Source of the DNA: Myxococcales bacterium
Lineage (GTDB): Bacteria; Myxococcota_A; Polyangia; Haliangiales; Haliangiaceae
NCBI GenBank assembly: GCA_016716835.1
Contig: JADJUW010000001.1
Coordinates: forward strand, 1,880,001 to 1,944,000
Reading direction: 5' to 3'
DNA: 64,000 bases
Part shown: one piece after another, positions 27,444-40,231 of the stretch
Position numbering within the stretch: the first letter of the stretch is position 1
Layout of the letters: every line of letters begins with the position of its first letter
The notes under the pieces: generated by a model
The model's input: the letters and a program-made list of their open reading frames with translations, nothing else
What the model was told of the DNA's origin: nothing
The model's database searches: none
Translations under genes and position numbers: made by a program

Positions 27444-29309
27444 ATGAAGCAAAGAGGATTTTTCGGACTCATCGTCGCCATGGGACTTGCCTTCGCGCTT
27501 AGCTGCGGTCCAAAGCGCAATGCCAAGCCGTACGACCCGGTGGATACCGCCTCGATCGATAAACTGAAACTTGCCGCCGAGGCCGAGGCGTTCGTAGCTT
27601 CCACCGATGCCGAGCTGCGCCGACTTTGGGTGTTGCAAGCGCAAGCCGAATGGACCAAGCAGACCGACATTACCGATGCGCACGAAGCCGCGGCCGCCAA
27701 GATTGGCACCGAGGTCAGCACCTACCTCACAAGATCAATTCTCGATGCGCGTCGCTTCGCTGCCACCCCCGGGCTAAGCCCGGCCATCGCGCGCCAGCTC
27801 ACGCTGCTGCGCATCGCCGGCATGCCTGCGCCTGAAGATGCAACGCTCGCCGAAGAGCTCGCGACGATATCCGCCAAGATGGACGGCACGTACGGCAAGA
27901 GCAAAGCCTGCGTCACCGACAAGGCCGGCAAGGAAACCTGCCGAGATCTGGGCCAGCTCGAAGATGTAATGTCGTCATCGCGCAAGCCCGCCGAGCTGCT
28001 CGCGGCGTGGCAGGGCTGGCACGACACCACCGGGCGCGCGATTGGCGCAATGTATCCGCGCTTTGTGCAGCTCGCCAACATCGGCGCCGAGGGCGTTGGC
28101 TATAAAGACTTAGGCGAGATGTGGCGCTCAGGCTACGACATGCCGCCCGCGGAGTTCGCGCAGGAGGTCGACCGCCTGTGGATGCAGGTGCAACCGCTTT
28201 ACAAGGAGGTGCATTGCTACGCCCGCCGCAAGCTCAACGATAAGTATGGTGACGCGGTGGTCGGCAAGACCGGCCCTATGCCGGCACACCTGCTCGGCAA
28301 CATGTGGGCGCAGGATTGGTCCAACATCTATCCCGAACTCGAGCCATTTCGCGGCGCCGCGGCGGTCGACGTGACCCCGGCGATCAAGAAGCTTGGGTGG
28401 GACCACAAAAAGATGGTGCAGACGGCCGAGGGCTTCTTTGTCTCGCTCGGCATGGACCCGCTGCCGGCGTCGTTTTGGGAGCGATCGATGTTTGTTAAGC
28501 CCGCGGGCAAAGAGGCCGTGTGCCACGCCAGCGCGTGGGATGTTGGCTATAACGACGACCTGCGCATTAAGATGTGCATCAAGCCAAACCACGAAGATCT
28601 GACCACGATCCATCACGAGCTCGGACACAACTACTACTTTCACTATTACTACAAGCTGCCGATGCTGTTCCAGAACGGCGCCAATGACGGCTTTCACGAG
28701 GCCATCGGCGATGCCATCGCGCTCTCGATGACACCGGACTATCTAGCCAAGATCGGGCTCCTCGGCGAGGCGAAGAAAAATGACAAGGCCGTGCTCAATC
28801 AACAGATGCGCGTCGCGCTCGATAAGATCTCATTTATTCCATTTGGTCTATTGGTCGACAAATGGCGCTGGGACGTATTTTCCGGCGCCGTGGGGCCCGA
28901 AGAATTCAATGCGCATTGGTGGGAACTGCGTCTGAAATACCAAGGGATTGTGCCCCCGGTGGCGCGCGCCGCGACAGATTTCGACCCAGGCGCCAAATAC
29001 CACGTGCCGGGCAATACGCCGTATATGCGTTACTTCCTGGCCGTGATTTTGCAATTTCAATTTCACCGCGCGCTGTGCGAGAAGGCCGGCTTTAAGGGCC
29101 CGCTGCACGAATGCTCGATTTACGGCAACAAGGCGGCCGGCGACGCGCTCAAGTCCATGCTCGCGCTCGGCGCGTCAAAGCCTTGGCAAGACGCACTGTT
29201 CGAGCTCACCGGCTCGCGTGAGATGGATGCGACCGCCGTCATCGATTACTTCGCGCCGCTCATGGGCTGGCTGAAAGAACAAAATCAGGGCCAAACCTGC
29301 GGCTGGTAG
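27444..29309 (+). CDS. Peptidase family M2 (angiotensin-converting-enzyme-like) lipoprotein
   Basis: About 621 residues from ATG 27444 (a TTG two codons earlier is possible). Signal peptide with lipobox ALSCG. The catalytic zinc site is THHELGHNYYF (HELGH near 391-395) and the third ligand is HEAIGDAIALS about 27 residues on, exactly the HExxH...HEAxGD arrangement of the M2 family. The rest is helical as in ACE, including the substrate-pocket-type WERSMFVKP region. A dipeptidyl-carboxypeptidase activity in the periplasm or on the cell surface is likely. DUF1285-like gene follows 12 bases downstream. Confidence 0.92.
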   Translation: MKQRGFFGLIVAMGLAFALSCGPKRNAKPYDPVDTASIDKLKLAAEAEAFVASTDAELRRLWVLQAQAEWTKQTDITDAHEAAAAKIGTEVSTYLTRSILDARRFAATPGLSPAIARQLTLLRIAGMPAPEDATLAEELATISAKMDGTYGKSKACVTDKAGKETCRDLGQLEDVMSSSRKPAELLAAWQGWHDTTGRAIGAMYPRFVQLANIGAEGVGYKDLGEMWRSGYDMPPAEFAQEVDRLWMQVQPLYKEVHCYARRKLNDKYGDAVVGKTGPMPAHLLGNMWAQDWSNIYPELEPFRGAAAVDVTPAIKKLGWDHKKMVQTAEGFFVSLGMDPLPASFWERSMFVKPAGKEAVCHASAWDVGYNDDLRIKMCIKPNHEDLTTIHHELGHNYYFHYYYKLPMLFQNGANDGFHEAIGDAIALSMTPDYLAKIGLLGEAKKNDKAVLNQQMRVALDKISFIPFGLLVDKWRWDVFSGAVGPEEFNAHWWELRLKYQGIVPPVARAATDFDPGAKYHVPGNTPYMRYFLAVILQFQFHRALCEKAGFKGPLHECSIYGNKAAGDALKSMLALGASKPWQDALFELTGSREMDATAVIDYFAPLMGWLKEQNQGQTCGW

Positions 29310-29321
29310 TATGCTGGCGGC

Positions 29322-29822
29322 ATGACCGCCGATGCCCTTGGTCTTGTCGCCCACGTCACGCCCGAACAATTTGAGCAGTGGCGCAGCATTGGCCTTCGCC
29401 TCGATCGGCAAGGCCGGTTTTGGCATCAAGATGGCTTAGTCGAACACCGACGCCTGCAACTGGCGCTGCTGCGTTGGCTAGCGCGCCGCGACGACGGCCG
29501 CTATATCGTGCGGCTGGATGAGTCGCGATATGCCTACGTCGACGTCGAAGACGCGCCGCTGCGGGTGGTGTCGTTTCGCGTCGAGCATGACGCGCCCATC
29601 ATCCGCCTCGACGACGAATCCGAGGAGCACTTGGCGAGCGCCTCGCTGACCACGCCCGACGGCGCCCAAATCTACGCCCGCGTCCGCGGCGGCACGTTGT
29701 GGGCGCGATTCTTGAGCGGCGCACAGCAAACCCTGGCTGAGCACCTGCGGGGCGAACACGACCAATTCGCGCTGGTGATTGGGCCACAGGCGTGGCCAAT
29801 TCGCTCAGGCGAGGTGGCCTAG
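29322..29822 (+). CDS. DUF1285-like protein
   Basis: A 166-residue cytoplasmic protein resembling DUF1285: an LRLDRQGRFWHQDGLVEHRRLQ opening, GRYIVRLDESRYAYVDVEDAPLRV with the conserved V(E/D)DAP turn, and a later IYARVRGGTLWARFL strand region. The function of the family is unknown. It sits 12 bases after the M2 peptidase and is probably co-transcribed. Confidence 0.6.
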   Translation: MTADALGLVAHVTPEQFEQWRSIGLRLDRQGRFWHQDGLVEHRRLQLALLRWLARRDDGRYIVRLDESRYAYVDVEDAPLRVVSFRVEHDAPIIRLDDESEEHLASASLTTPDGAQIYARVRGGTLWARFLSGAQQTLAEHLRGEHDQFALVIGPQAWPIRSGEVA

Positions 29823-29849
29823 GACTGGACACCGCGCTCGCGAGGCCAC

Positions 29850-30449
29850 CTATTGCATGCCAAAGCCGACGGCCTTGAGGCGACTGGCGAGCACGTCGGC
29901 GGCGAGCCCGCCCATCAGCACTACGCGCTGCAGCTTGCCCGCGCGGTCGACAAACTCGAAGTTCGCAAATTGTCCGCTTTTAATTTCGCTAACCAGGTCG
30001 GCCACGATGGTTGAGGGGAACTTCAGCGGCGCGGCAACGTAGTGCACGGTAGTCTTGCCGCCGGCGCCCGCCGACGTCACGCGATAGATTGCGCCGCGCT
30101 TGCCGACGCGCGTCTTGGTCACGCGCGAAGCCTCACCAGCCGCATTGGTATGCGTGGTGGCTTCGACGCGAAACCCGCCAGCAGCCGCGCCGAAGCGAAA
30201 CGTTTTCGATGTGCCGCCGGCGTCGGTCCGGGTTTCGACCTCGCGCGCCGGCTTGCCGTCGGCGCCTAACATCCCCTTGGTCTTTACCTCGGTAACGGCC
30301 CCCTTGCGATCGACGGTTTTGACATGAGACTTGTACGTGCTGGCCCCAGCTTTTGCCGTCGGCTGGGGTTTGGCGTGCCCACCAGCGGCCGCATAAGCAG
30401 CTGATATCGCGACGACGAAGCAGGCGAGGCCCAAGGTCTTGATGGTCAT
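29850..30449 (-). CDS. Secreted hypothetical protein
   Basis: A 199-residue protein with a signal peptide ending at AYAAAGGHA. The mature part is Lys/Thr/Gly-rich with repeated short beta-hairpin-like units (GAVTEVKTKGMLGADGKP, GGFRVEATTHTNAAGEA) and a C-terminal segment (PLKFPSTIVADLVSEIKSG) that could be a small alpha/beta domain. Not recognised. It ends 28 bases from the converging DUF1285-like gene. Confidence 0.6.
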   Translation of the reverse strand: MTIKTLGLACFVVAISAAYAAAGGHAKPQPTAKAGASTYKSHVKTVDRKGAVTEVKTKGMLGADGKPAREVETRTDAGGTSKTFRFGAAAGGFRVEATTHTNAAGEASRVTKTRVGKRGAIYRVTSAGAGGKTTVHYVAAPLKFPSTIVADLVSEIKSGQFANFEFVDRAGKLQRVVLMGGLAADVLASRLKAVGFGMQ

Positions 30450-30508
30450 GGGAGAGAGTTATTCACGTCCCGTGCCAAGGCACAGTCGACAAACAGATAG
30501 GCGGCGTC

Positions 30509-31738
30509 TTAGAGCACGCGGGCAATGCGCGCCAAGGCCTGCTCGACGTTGTCTCGCGAATTGTAGGCTGAGAGGCGCAGATAGCCCTCGCCCGCCGGGC
30601 CAAAGCCTGCGCCGGGCGTGCCGACCACGTGGGCCTTGTGCAGCAAGTGATCAAAAAATGCCCACGAGGCCATGTCACTGGGTGTCGAAATCCACAAATA
30701 GGGCGCATGCTGCCCGCCGAAGACTTGCAGGCCCGCCGCGGATAGCGCCTTGCGCATGATGGCGGCGTTCTCCATATAGAATGCGATCTGAGCCCCCGTC
30801 TGGGCGGCGCCATCAGCCGAATAAACCGCGGCCGCGCCGCGTTGAATGATATACGACGCGCCGTTAAACTTAGTGGTGTGGCGTCGCAGCCACATCGCGT
30901 TATACGAGACCTTGTCGCCACCGGCGCTTTTGCCAACGAGCGCCTTGGGCACCACGATAAAGCCACAGCGCAAGCCCGTGAAGCCTGCGCGCTTGGAGAA
31001 GCTGCGCATCTCGATGGCGCATTCTTTGGCGCCCTCGATTTCATAGATTGACCGCGGCAGCGAGGGATCTTGGATGTACGCCTCGTACGCCGCGTCAAAT
31101 ACAATCAGCACGTCGTTGGCCCGCGCCCAGCTCACCCACGCTTGCAAATGCGCCCGCGTCATCACCGCGCCGGTCGGATTATTTGGCGAGCACAAATAAA
31201 CCACGTCTATCTTGGCTGTGGGTGGCGCGGGCACAAAGCCATTGGCCGCAGTGCATGACAAATAGACCAACCCATCGTAGTGGCCGGATTCGCCGAGAGG
31301 CCCGGTGCGGCCAGCCATGACGTTGGAGTCGACATAGACCGGATAGACGGGGTCGGTCACCGCAATCACCGCATTGCCGGCGAACAACTCTTGTAAGTTG
31401 CCGCTATCGCACTTGGAGCCGTCGCTGACAAAAATCTCATCGGCAGCAAGCGTCACGCCGCGCGCCGCATAGTCGTGCGCGATAATTTCGTTCACCAAAA
31501 AATCGTAGCCCTGCTCTGGACCGTAGCCGCGAAAGGTCTCGCGTACGGTCATTTCATCAACGGCCGCGTGCATCGCCTTGGCGATCGCCGGCACGATTGG
31601 CTCGGTGACATCGCCAATGCCGAGGCGAATCACCGTGGCCTCGGGGTGACTCGCGGCGAACTCGCGCACGCGGCGGCCGATTTCGGGAAATAGGTAGCCA
31701 GCCTTGAGCTTGGCATAGTTGTCGTTGACGCGACTCAT
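30509..31738 (-). CDS. dapL: LL-diaminopimelate aminotransferase
   Basis: A 409-residue fold-type I PLP enzyme that converts tetrahydrodipicolinate directly to LL-2,6-diaminopimelate in lysine and peptidoglycan synthesis. The start KLKAGYLFPEIGRRV, the RLGIGDVTEP segment, FVSDGSKCDSGN (DapL-specific), CSPNNPTG and the PLP-lysine segment SFSKRAGFTGLRCG are all as in DapL. Length is normal. Presence of DapL suggests that the succinylase/acetylase branch genes may be missing from this genome, as in other DapL organisms (inference). Confidence 0.93.
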   Translation of the reverse strand: MSRVNDNYAKLKAGYLFPEIGRRVREFAASHPEATVIRLGIGDVTEPIVPAIAKAMHAAVDEMTVRETFRGYGPEQGYDFLVNEIIAHDYAARGVTLAADEIFVSDGSKCDSGNLQELFAGNAVIAVTDPVYPVYVDSNVMAGRTGPLGESGHYDGLVYLSCTAANGFVPAPPTAKIDVVYLCSPNNPTGAVMTRAHLQAWVSWARANDVLIVFDAAYEAYIQDPSLPRSIYEIEGAKECAIEMRSFSKRAGFTGLRCGFIVVPKALVGKSAGGDKVSYNAMWLRRHTTKFNGASYIIQRGAAAVYSADGAAQTGAQIAFYMENAAIMRKALSAAGLQVFGGQHAPYLWISTPSDMASWAFFDHLLHKAHVVGTPGAGFGPAGEGYLRLSAYNSRDNVEQALARIARVL

Positions 31739-31794
31739 GGCCGCAATCTACCCCACGGCTTGCCGATTTTGGTGGCGCGACGTAGCGTAGTGGC

Positions 31795-32880
31795 ATGGAT
31801 CTGCTCGCCCCCGTACAGCTTGGCCGCCTCGCGCTGCGCAACCGCCTCGCTCTGGCCCCGCTCACCAATTGCCAGAGCAATGCCGACGGCACCTTGCACC
31901 AACGCGAAATCGATTTTTTGGCCATGCGCGCGCGCGGCGGCTTTGCGCTGATTGAGACCTGCGCCGCCTTTGTTGCGCAAGACGGCAAGGGCTGGGCCGG
32001 CAGCATCGGCGTGCACGACGATGCCTGCCTACCTGGGCTGACGACGCTCGCGCAGGCCGTGCACGATGCAGGTGCAATGGCGACGGTGCAACTCTTTCAC
32101 GGCGGCGCCCGCGCGCCGGCCGACGTGACGGGCAGCGAGCCGTGGAGCGCCAGCGAGTTTGACGCCAAGGGGTTCTTTCCACACCGCGCCGGCGGTGAGG
32201 CTGACATCGTACGCATCACCGACGCGTTCATCGACGGCGCGAAACGCTGTCAACGTGCGGGCTTTGACGGCGTTGAGATTCACGGCGCGCATGGCTATTT
32301 GCTGACGCAATTTTTGTCCACCGCGTACAACAAGCGCAGCGACCAGTGGGGCGGCGATTTAGCGGGGCGCGCCCGCCTGCTGCGCACCATCGCGCGCGGC
32401 ATTCGACAGGCGACGGGGCCGGCATTTTCCGTTGCCGTACGCCTTTCCCCGGAAAATTGGACAACCGTGCAAGGCCTAGATTTGGACGAGTCGATCCAAG
32501 TCGCACAATGGCTCAATGAAGACGGTGCCGACATCATCCATTTGTCGTTGTGGACCGGCCGCGATCTAAGCGCCAAGCGCCCGGGGCAGCACACGGTCTC
32601 CATCTTTCGCAAGGCGCTGCCGGCCAACGTCGGAATTGTCGCCGCGGGTGGCGTGTGGACCGTCGAAGACGCACAATTTCTAGTCGACCAAGGCGCCACC
32701 GCCGTGGCGATCGGACGCGCGGCGATCTTGAACCCAGCGTGGCCAAATGTTGTTGCAGCTCGCGGCGAGGCACCGACGCGGCCGCCCTACCCGCGATCCA
32801 AGATAGCCGACATCGCGGTGAGCGAGGTCTTTGCCGACTACCTCGGGCGCTTCCCTGGCCTTCTCGACGCGGCAACTTAA
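31795..32880 (+). CDS. NADH:flavin oxidoreductase / Old Yellow Enzyme family
   Basis: A 361-residue FMN enzyme: LALRNRLALAPLTNCQSN (FMN-binding start), VQLFHGG, FDGVEIHGAHGYLLTQFLS with the HGAH motif, YNKRSDQWGG(D) and the C-terminal phosphate-binding IVAAGGVWTVEDAQFLVDQGATAVAIGRA. It reduces activated C=C bonds or related substrates using NAD(P)H; the physiological substrate is unknown. It is divergent from dapL (56 bases between starts) and convergent with the RND gene with a 4-base overlap. Confidence 0.9.
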   Translation: MDLLAPVQLGRLALRNRLALAPLTNCQSNADGTLHQREIDFLAMRARGGFALIETCAAFVAQDGKGWAGSIGVHDDACLPGLTTLAQAVHDAGAMATVQLFHGGARAPADVTGSEPWSASEFDAKGFFPHRAGGEADIVRITDAFIDGAKRCQRAGFDGVEIHGAHGYLLTQFLSTAYNKRSDQWGGDLAGRARLLRTIARGIRQATGPAFSVAVRLSPENWTTVQGLDLDESIQVAQWLNEDGADIIHLSLWTGRDLSAKRPGQHTVSIFRKALPANVGIVAAGGVWTVEDAQFLVDQGATAVAIGRAAILNPAWPNVVAARGEAPTRPPYPRSKIADIAVSEVFADYLGRFPGLLDAAT

Positions 32881-35800
32881 CCAACAACCGACGCGGCGGT
32901 GCGGCGAAACCGCTCGAGATACAGATAAATCACCGGCGTCGTGAGCAGCGTGAGCACCTGGCTCACCAGCAGGCCGCCGACTACGGCAAAGCCCAGCGGC
33001 TGGCGCAGCTCGGCCCCGGTGCCAAAACCAATCATCAGCGGGATCGCCGCGAGCAGCGCCGCCAACGTCGTCATCATGATGGGGCGAAAGCGCACCAGCG
33101 CGGCCTGGTAAATAGCGTCGCGCGCCGAAAGGCCGCCGCGCTGCGCCTCGATCGCAAAGTCCACCATCATGATGCCGTTTTTCTTGACGATGCCGATCAG
33201 CATGATGATGCCGATCAGCGCCATGATCGAAAAATCGTAGCCAAACCCGCGCAACATGAGGATGGCGCCCACCCCCGCCGACGGCAGCGTCGACAAGATG
33301 GTCAGCGGATGGACGAAACTCTCATAGAGCACGCCAAGCACGATATAAACGGCAATTAGCGCCAGCAGAATCAGCAGCGGCTGCGTCGCCATCGAATCGG
33401 CAAAGGCCTGCGCCGATCCGGAGAAGCGGCCGGTAATGCTGGCGGGCACGCCCAGCGCTTCGTTTTTGGCGGTAATGGCATCGACCGCATCGCCCAGCGC
33501 CACCTTGGCGGCGAGATTGAATGAAATTGTCACCGCCGGAAACATCCCAACATGGCTAATGGACTGTGGCCCGGTGGTAGGCGGCAGCACCTTGGCCAGT
33601 GCCGTGAGCGGCACCATCTCGCCGGTGCGCGGCGAGCGGAGATGAAAGAAGGCCAGGCTCTCTACCTTGCCGCGCCACGCCGGATCGATCTCGAGGATGA
33701 TCTTATATTGATTCACCTCGGTCTGGTATTCGCTAACCTGCCGCTGGCCAAACGCGTCGTAGAGCATCTGCCCGATCTCGCGCACCGAAATGCCAAAGCG
33801 CGCCGCCGCCGCGCGATCGATCTCCAGCCGCGTGACGCCGGCGCCGAGCTGCAAGTCGTTCGACACGTCGGTGAGCTGCGGCATCTGCTGCAGCGCCTGC
33901 GTGATCTTGCCCGCCCACTCGGCGAGCGCCTCGCTGCTGGTACTGCGCAGCACATAGGCGTATTGCGTGCGCGAGGCCATGCCACCGAGGTTGATGTCTT
34001 GCGCGGCGCGCAGAAACAGCGAAATGCCGGGAATCTGCGCCACCTTGGGCCGCAGCCGATCGATGAACTCCTCGACCGACGCGTCGCGATCGACGCGATC
34101 TTTGAGCACGATAAAAAACCGCCCATTGGACATGGTCTGGCTGCCGGCGGTCGCGCCGACTGAATGCGCAAATCCCATGACGCCCGGCTCTGCGGCCACC
34201 ACCTTGGCCAATTCCTCGTGCTTCTTGGTCATGTCGGCAAACGAGATGTCCTGGGCCGCCTGCGTCGTGCCCATAATAAATGCGGTGTCTTGCACCGGAA
34301 AAAACCCTTTGGGCATGGTGACGTAGCCCCACACCGCGACGCCGATCGCCGCAAAAAACGACAGCATAGCGATGCGCGGATGCGCCAGCACCCAGGTCAG
34401 GCGGCGGCCATACCAGGCGATGAGTCGGCTGACGGCATCGGTGCCCGAGGCGGCAGCCCTACCAGCATCTTCGCCGGCTCGGCTGCCTCCCTCGCGCTTA
34501 TGCGCCTTCATGAACTGCGACGCCAACATCGGCGCCACGGTGAGCGCGGCGAGCACCGAAAGCATAACGGCGATTGCCACCACTAGCGAGAATTCGCGAA
34601 ATAGCCGCCCAATGACGCCGCCCATAAAGAGCAGCGGAATGAAGGCCGCCACCAACGACACGCTGATCGACATGACGGTAAAGCCAACCTCGCTCGCCCC
34701 GCGCAAGGCTGCCTCGCGCCGCGACGCGCCCAGCTCGAGGTGGCGGTGGATATTTTCCACCACCACGATGGCGTCGTCGACGACAAAGCCAACCGCGATG
34801 ATCAGCGCGACCAGCGTAAGATTATTGAGGCTGTAGCCGAGCAAGTACATCACGCCCACGGTGGCGATCAGCGATAGCAGCAAGACCGCGCCCACCACCA
34901 AGGTCGCCGACACCTGGCGCAAGAACAGCCCCATGATGATGACGACGAGCATCACCGTGAGCACCAGCGTTAGCCCAACCTCGCTCAGCGAGGCGCGAAT
35001 CGTCCGCGTGCGATCGTTAAAAACCTTGACCTCGATGCCCGCTGGCAGCGTCTCGAGCAGCTGCGGCACCGCCGCTAAAATGCGATCGGCCGTTGCCACG
35101 ATATTGGCGCCGGGCTGGCGGCGAATGATGAGCAAGAGCCCCGCCTTGCCGTTTTGCCACGCGGCGACGTAGTCGTTTTCGGCGCCCAGATCGACCTTGG
35201 CGACGTCGCCCAGCCGCACCGGCGCGCCGCCTTTGTAGGCGACGATGAGGTCGCGATACGCGGCGGGGTCAAAGAGCTGATCATTGGTCGCGATGCTCGA
35301 CGTCCGCGTGTCGCCATAGATCGCGCCCTTGGCCTGGTTGGTGTTGGCGCCCTGCATGGCGACGCGAATGTCGGCGAGCGTGAGCCCATACGCCGCGAGC
35401 TGCGCCGGCCGCGCCGCCACCCGCAGCGCGGGCTTGCGCGCGCCCGCGACCCACATGTCCGCGACGCCCTCAAGCTGGCTGAGTTGCCGCACCAGCCGCG
35501 ATTCGATGACGTCGGTGAGCTCGGTCAGCGACAGCACCTCGGAGTAAACGCTGAGCACGGTGATCGGGCTATCGCCGGGATTTACCTTCCGCCAGGTCGG
35601 CAGGCTCGGCATGTCGCTCGGCAGGCGCCCGGAGGCGGCATTGATCGCGGCCTGCACCTCCTGCGCGGCGGTATCGAGCGATTTGTCGAGCACGAACTGC
35701 ACCGTGATGGTCGTGGTGCCCAGCGCACTCGTCGACGACATCTCCGAGATGCCCGCCACCGAGCTGAGCTGAACTTCGAGCGGCGTCGCCACCGCGGATG

Positions 35801-35998
35801 CCATGGTCTCGGCGCTCGCGCCAGGAGATTCGCGTTGATTTGAATGGTCGGGAACTCCGCCTCGGGCAACGGCGATACCGCGAGCCGCGGCAAGGCAAAC
35901 ACGCCGAGCATGCACACCCCGAGCGCGAGCAACGTGGTGGCCACCGGGCGTTCGATGCAGGCGCGCGACAGCCAGCCGCCGCGCGCGGGCTCGCTCAT
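32877..35998 (-). CDS. RND efflux transporter permease, N-terminus frameshifted
   Basis: A resistance-nodulation-division inner-membrane pump of the multidrug (AcrB/MdtB-like) branch. From about 35820 downward the frame is normal: porter-domain segments (ETMASAVATPLEVQL, GANIVATADRIL), TM4 region with LIIAVGFVVDDAIVVVENI (proton-relay DD) and MALIGIIMLIGIVKKNGI. The true N-terminus (MSEPARGGW, TM1 CIERPVATTLLALGV, then EFPTIQINANL) lies in another frame starting at ATG 35998, which overlaps the adaptor stop by 4 bases. One base appears missing in a C run at about 35824-35828. A full-length product is expected if the lesion is an error. Confidence 0.88.
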
Positions 35999-37158
35999 TT
36001 AGCGTCCTTTGCGGTGTCGGGCTTGGCGGCAGCGGCAGCACCCTCCGCAACCCGCACGGGGGACCCAGGCTTCACGCGCGAATGACCATCGACGATGATT
36101 ACATCACCTGCCTCCAGACCACTGGCAATCACGGCGACTGCGCCATCTTCGTGCGCCACGGTAATGGGGGTCTGCGCCGCCTTGCCGTCGATGACGCGAA
36201 ACACGAATGGGCCTTGGGCGCCTTGCCTCACCGCCTTGGCCGCAATCGCAACAACCCCGGCACCAGGCGCCGTTTGTAGCGAGATCGTGACGAACTGCCC
36301 CGGCCACAGCGCGCCGTCGGCATTGTCGAAGGTCGCGCGCATGGCGATGGTGCCCGTCGCCGCATCGACCGCATTGTCGACCACGGTCAGCGAGCCCGTA
36401 GCCAGCGGCGCCAGGCCGTCTTGATCGTAGGCGACGACAATGGCCGCAGCCCCCGCACCATCGCGCAACCGAGCCACTTGCGCCAGGTACGACTGGGGCA
36501 GCGCAAACATCACCGAGATGGGCGCGAGCTGCGTCACCGCCACCAGCTCGTCGACGCCAGCCCTCACCACGTTGCCAGCGTCGCGCTTGCGCAGTCCCAC
36601 GCGTCCGGAAATCGGACTCTTGATCTGCGCATACGAGAGCGCCACCTCGCCCGCCACCACCGCCGCCTCGCTGGCGGCAACCGCGGCGCTTAGCTGCCCG
36701 GCGCGCGCCTTGGCATCGTCGAGCGCCTGCGCCGCCACCAAGTCTTGTGACGCCAGGCTGCTCATGCGCGTCAGCTCCGCCTGTGCCGCGACGAGCTGCG
36801 CCTCGCCGCTAGCCCGTTCCGCCCGCGCCTGCGCCAACCGCGCCACCAGCGTCCGGTCGTCGATCTTGGCGAGCCGCTGGCCTGCCGTCACCATTTCGCC
36901 CTCTTTAAAGTACACCGCGGCGAGCACGCCATCGACCTGCGGCCTGACCGACACGTGCGCCAGCGGCGTCACAGTGCCAATGCTCCGCGCCAGCGTCGGG
37001 ACATCGCGCAGCGCCACGGTCTCGACAACCACCGGCACCGGTCCACCGCCCCGCGCCACCGGCGCCGCCCCGCGGGTGCTCCACCACCAGGCCGCGGCGA
37101 TGGCCGCGACGAGCACCACCACCACCCAGGGCCGTTTCCAGGCGGGACGCGTCGGCAT
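35995..37158 (-). CDS. RND efflux periplasmic adaptor (membrane fusion protein)
   Basis: About 388 residues from ATG 37158; longer in-frame starts (GTG 37209 and 37296) would crowd the divergent glnS. One N-terminal membrane anchor (KRPWVVVVLVAAIAAAWWW) is followed by the lipoyl/barrel-sandwich halves (SVRPQVDGVLAAVYFKEGEMV ... YAQIKSPISGRVGLRKRDAGN), a coiled-coil hairpin with Ala/Glu-rich helices between them, a beta-barrel and a membrane-proximal domain. This is MdtA/AcrA architecture. It is translationally coupled to the pump downstream. No outer-membrane channel gene is present in the cluster. Confidence 0.9.
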   Translation of the reverse strand: MPTRPAWKRPWVVVVLVAAIAAAWWWSTRGAAPVARGGGPVPVVVETVALRDVPTLARSIGTVTPLAHVSVRPQVDGVLAAVYFKEGEMVTAGQRLAKIDDRTLVARLAQARAERASGEAQLVAAQAELTRMSSLASQDLVAAQALDDAKARAGQLSAAVAASEAAVVAGEVALSYAQIKSPISGRVGLRKRDAGNVVRAGVDELVAVTQLAPISVMFALPQSYLAQVARLRDGAGAAAIVVAYDQDGLAPLATGSLTVVDNAVDAATGTIAMRATFDNADGALWPGQFVTISLQTAPGAGVVAIAAKAVRQGAQGPFVFRVIDGKAAQTPITVAHEDGAVAVIASGLEAGDVIIVDGHSRVKPGSPVRVAEGAAAAAKPDTAKDAK

Positions 37159-37316
37159 GTCTATAGGAGCAGCGGGCGCGGAGGTCGTCACCGTAATGTT
37201 TTGCGGCACGATGCCCGGCTTGCCAAGGCACAAGCGGTCAAAAGCGCCTCGCCGCGGCCTTCGAGCGCTATCCCACGGCGCGACAACCCTGCGCAAAACC
37301 GCTACATTCCCGCCCT

Positions 37317-39695
<2,379 letters not shown>

Positions 39696-39828
39696 TGCGC
39701 ATGCGCAACCGCCCGCTCGCTGCCTTTACTGTTGCAGGAAATCCGGCCCCTGGTTGACAGATTTGCAAAGTAGCCGGCAGAAACGAGCGCTCGCGCGCGT
39801 AGATTCTGTGAGCCCCTTCGCATCAGCG

Positions 39829-39987
39829 CTATGCCACCAAGGAGTTCTTGGTTTTTAAGCCGGTAAAGCGGCTGAAATCGCGGTCGGAGGTGAGGAGCCA
39901 ATCGATGGCGTGGTCTTGGCAGAGCGCGGCGACGCGTGCGCCGTGGACCATGCTGCCGACGGTCTTGGTGTTGGCGCAAAGGTTCAA
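39829..39987 (-). pseudogene. VapC-type PIN-domain toxin, C-terminal remnant
   Basis: A minus-strand frame of about 52 codons without a start reads TKTVGSMVHGARVAALC, then HAIDWLLTSDRDFSRF, then a short GLK...N end and a TAG at 39829-39831. This is the last third of a PIN-domain ribonuclease: the (V)xxARVAALCxxH helix and the LLTSDRDFxRF motif with catalytic Asp residues. The N-terminal part with the first catalytic Asp is missing; the homology ends at about 39987, close to the edge of the inverted repeat. No antitoxin gene is visible. A broken toxin-antitoxin module inside the glnS-bounded island. Confidence 0.6.
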
Positions 39988-40003
39988 AATAGACTCAGGG
40001 GAT

Positions 40004-40110
40004 AGGAAATTTCAGGCGAAAATTGCGGCGGGTGGCAAAGGCCGAGCGGGGCTGGCAAGGTGCCAGATGCCGGGGTGCGGGCGATTTAAAGCCTTCAGAT
40101 CACTGAGATT
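40004..40110 (+). repeat. Inverted repeat, left arm (about 107 bp, imperfect)
   Basis: Matches the reverse complement of 41972-42079. The outer end aggaaatttcaggcg (40004-40018) is perfect over 15 bases, and the inner end around gccttcagatcactga (40091-40106, extending left to 40083) is perfect over about 24; the middle is only moderately similar. Both arms can be read as a peptide containing RFKAFRSL or GFKAFRSL, so this may be a dispersed repeat family. Lies just inside the vapC remnant. Confidence 0.7.
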
Positions 40111-40231
40111 GAGTTCGGACACTGATGTCGTATTGTATCCACGCGGTCACATAGCAAGATCGCCATGAAGCGGCGACGGACACGTGTATCAGCGCCGCGC
40201 TCTTGGACCCTGGGTTGCATAGCAGCGCGCC

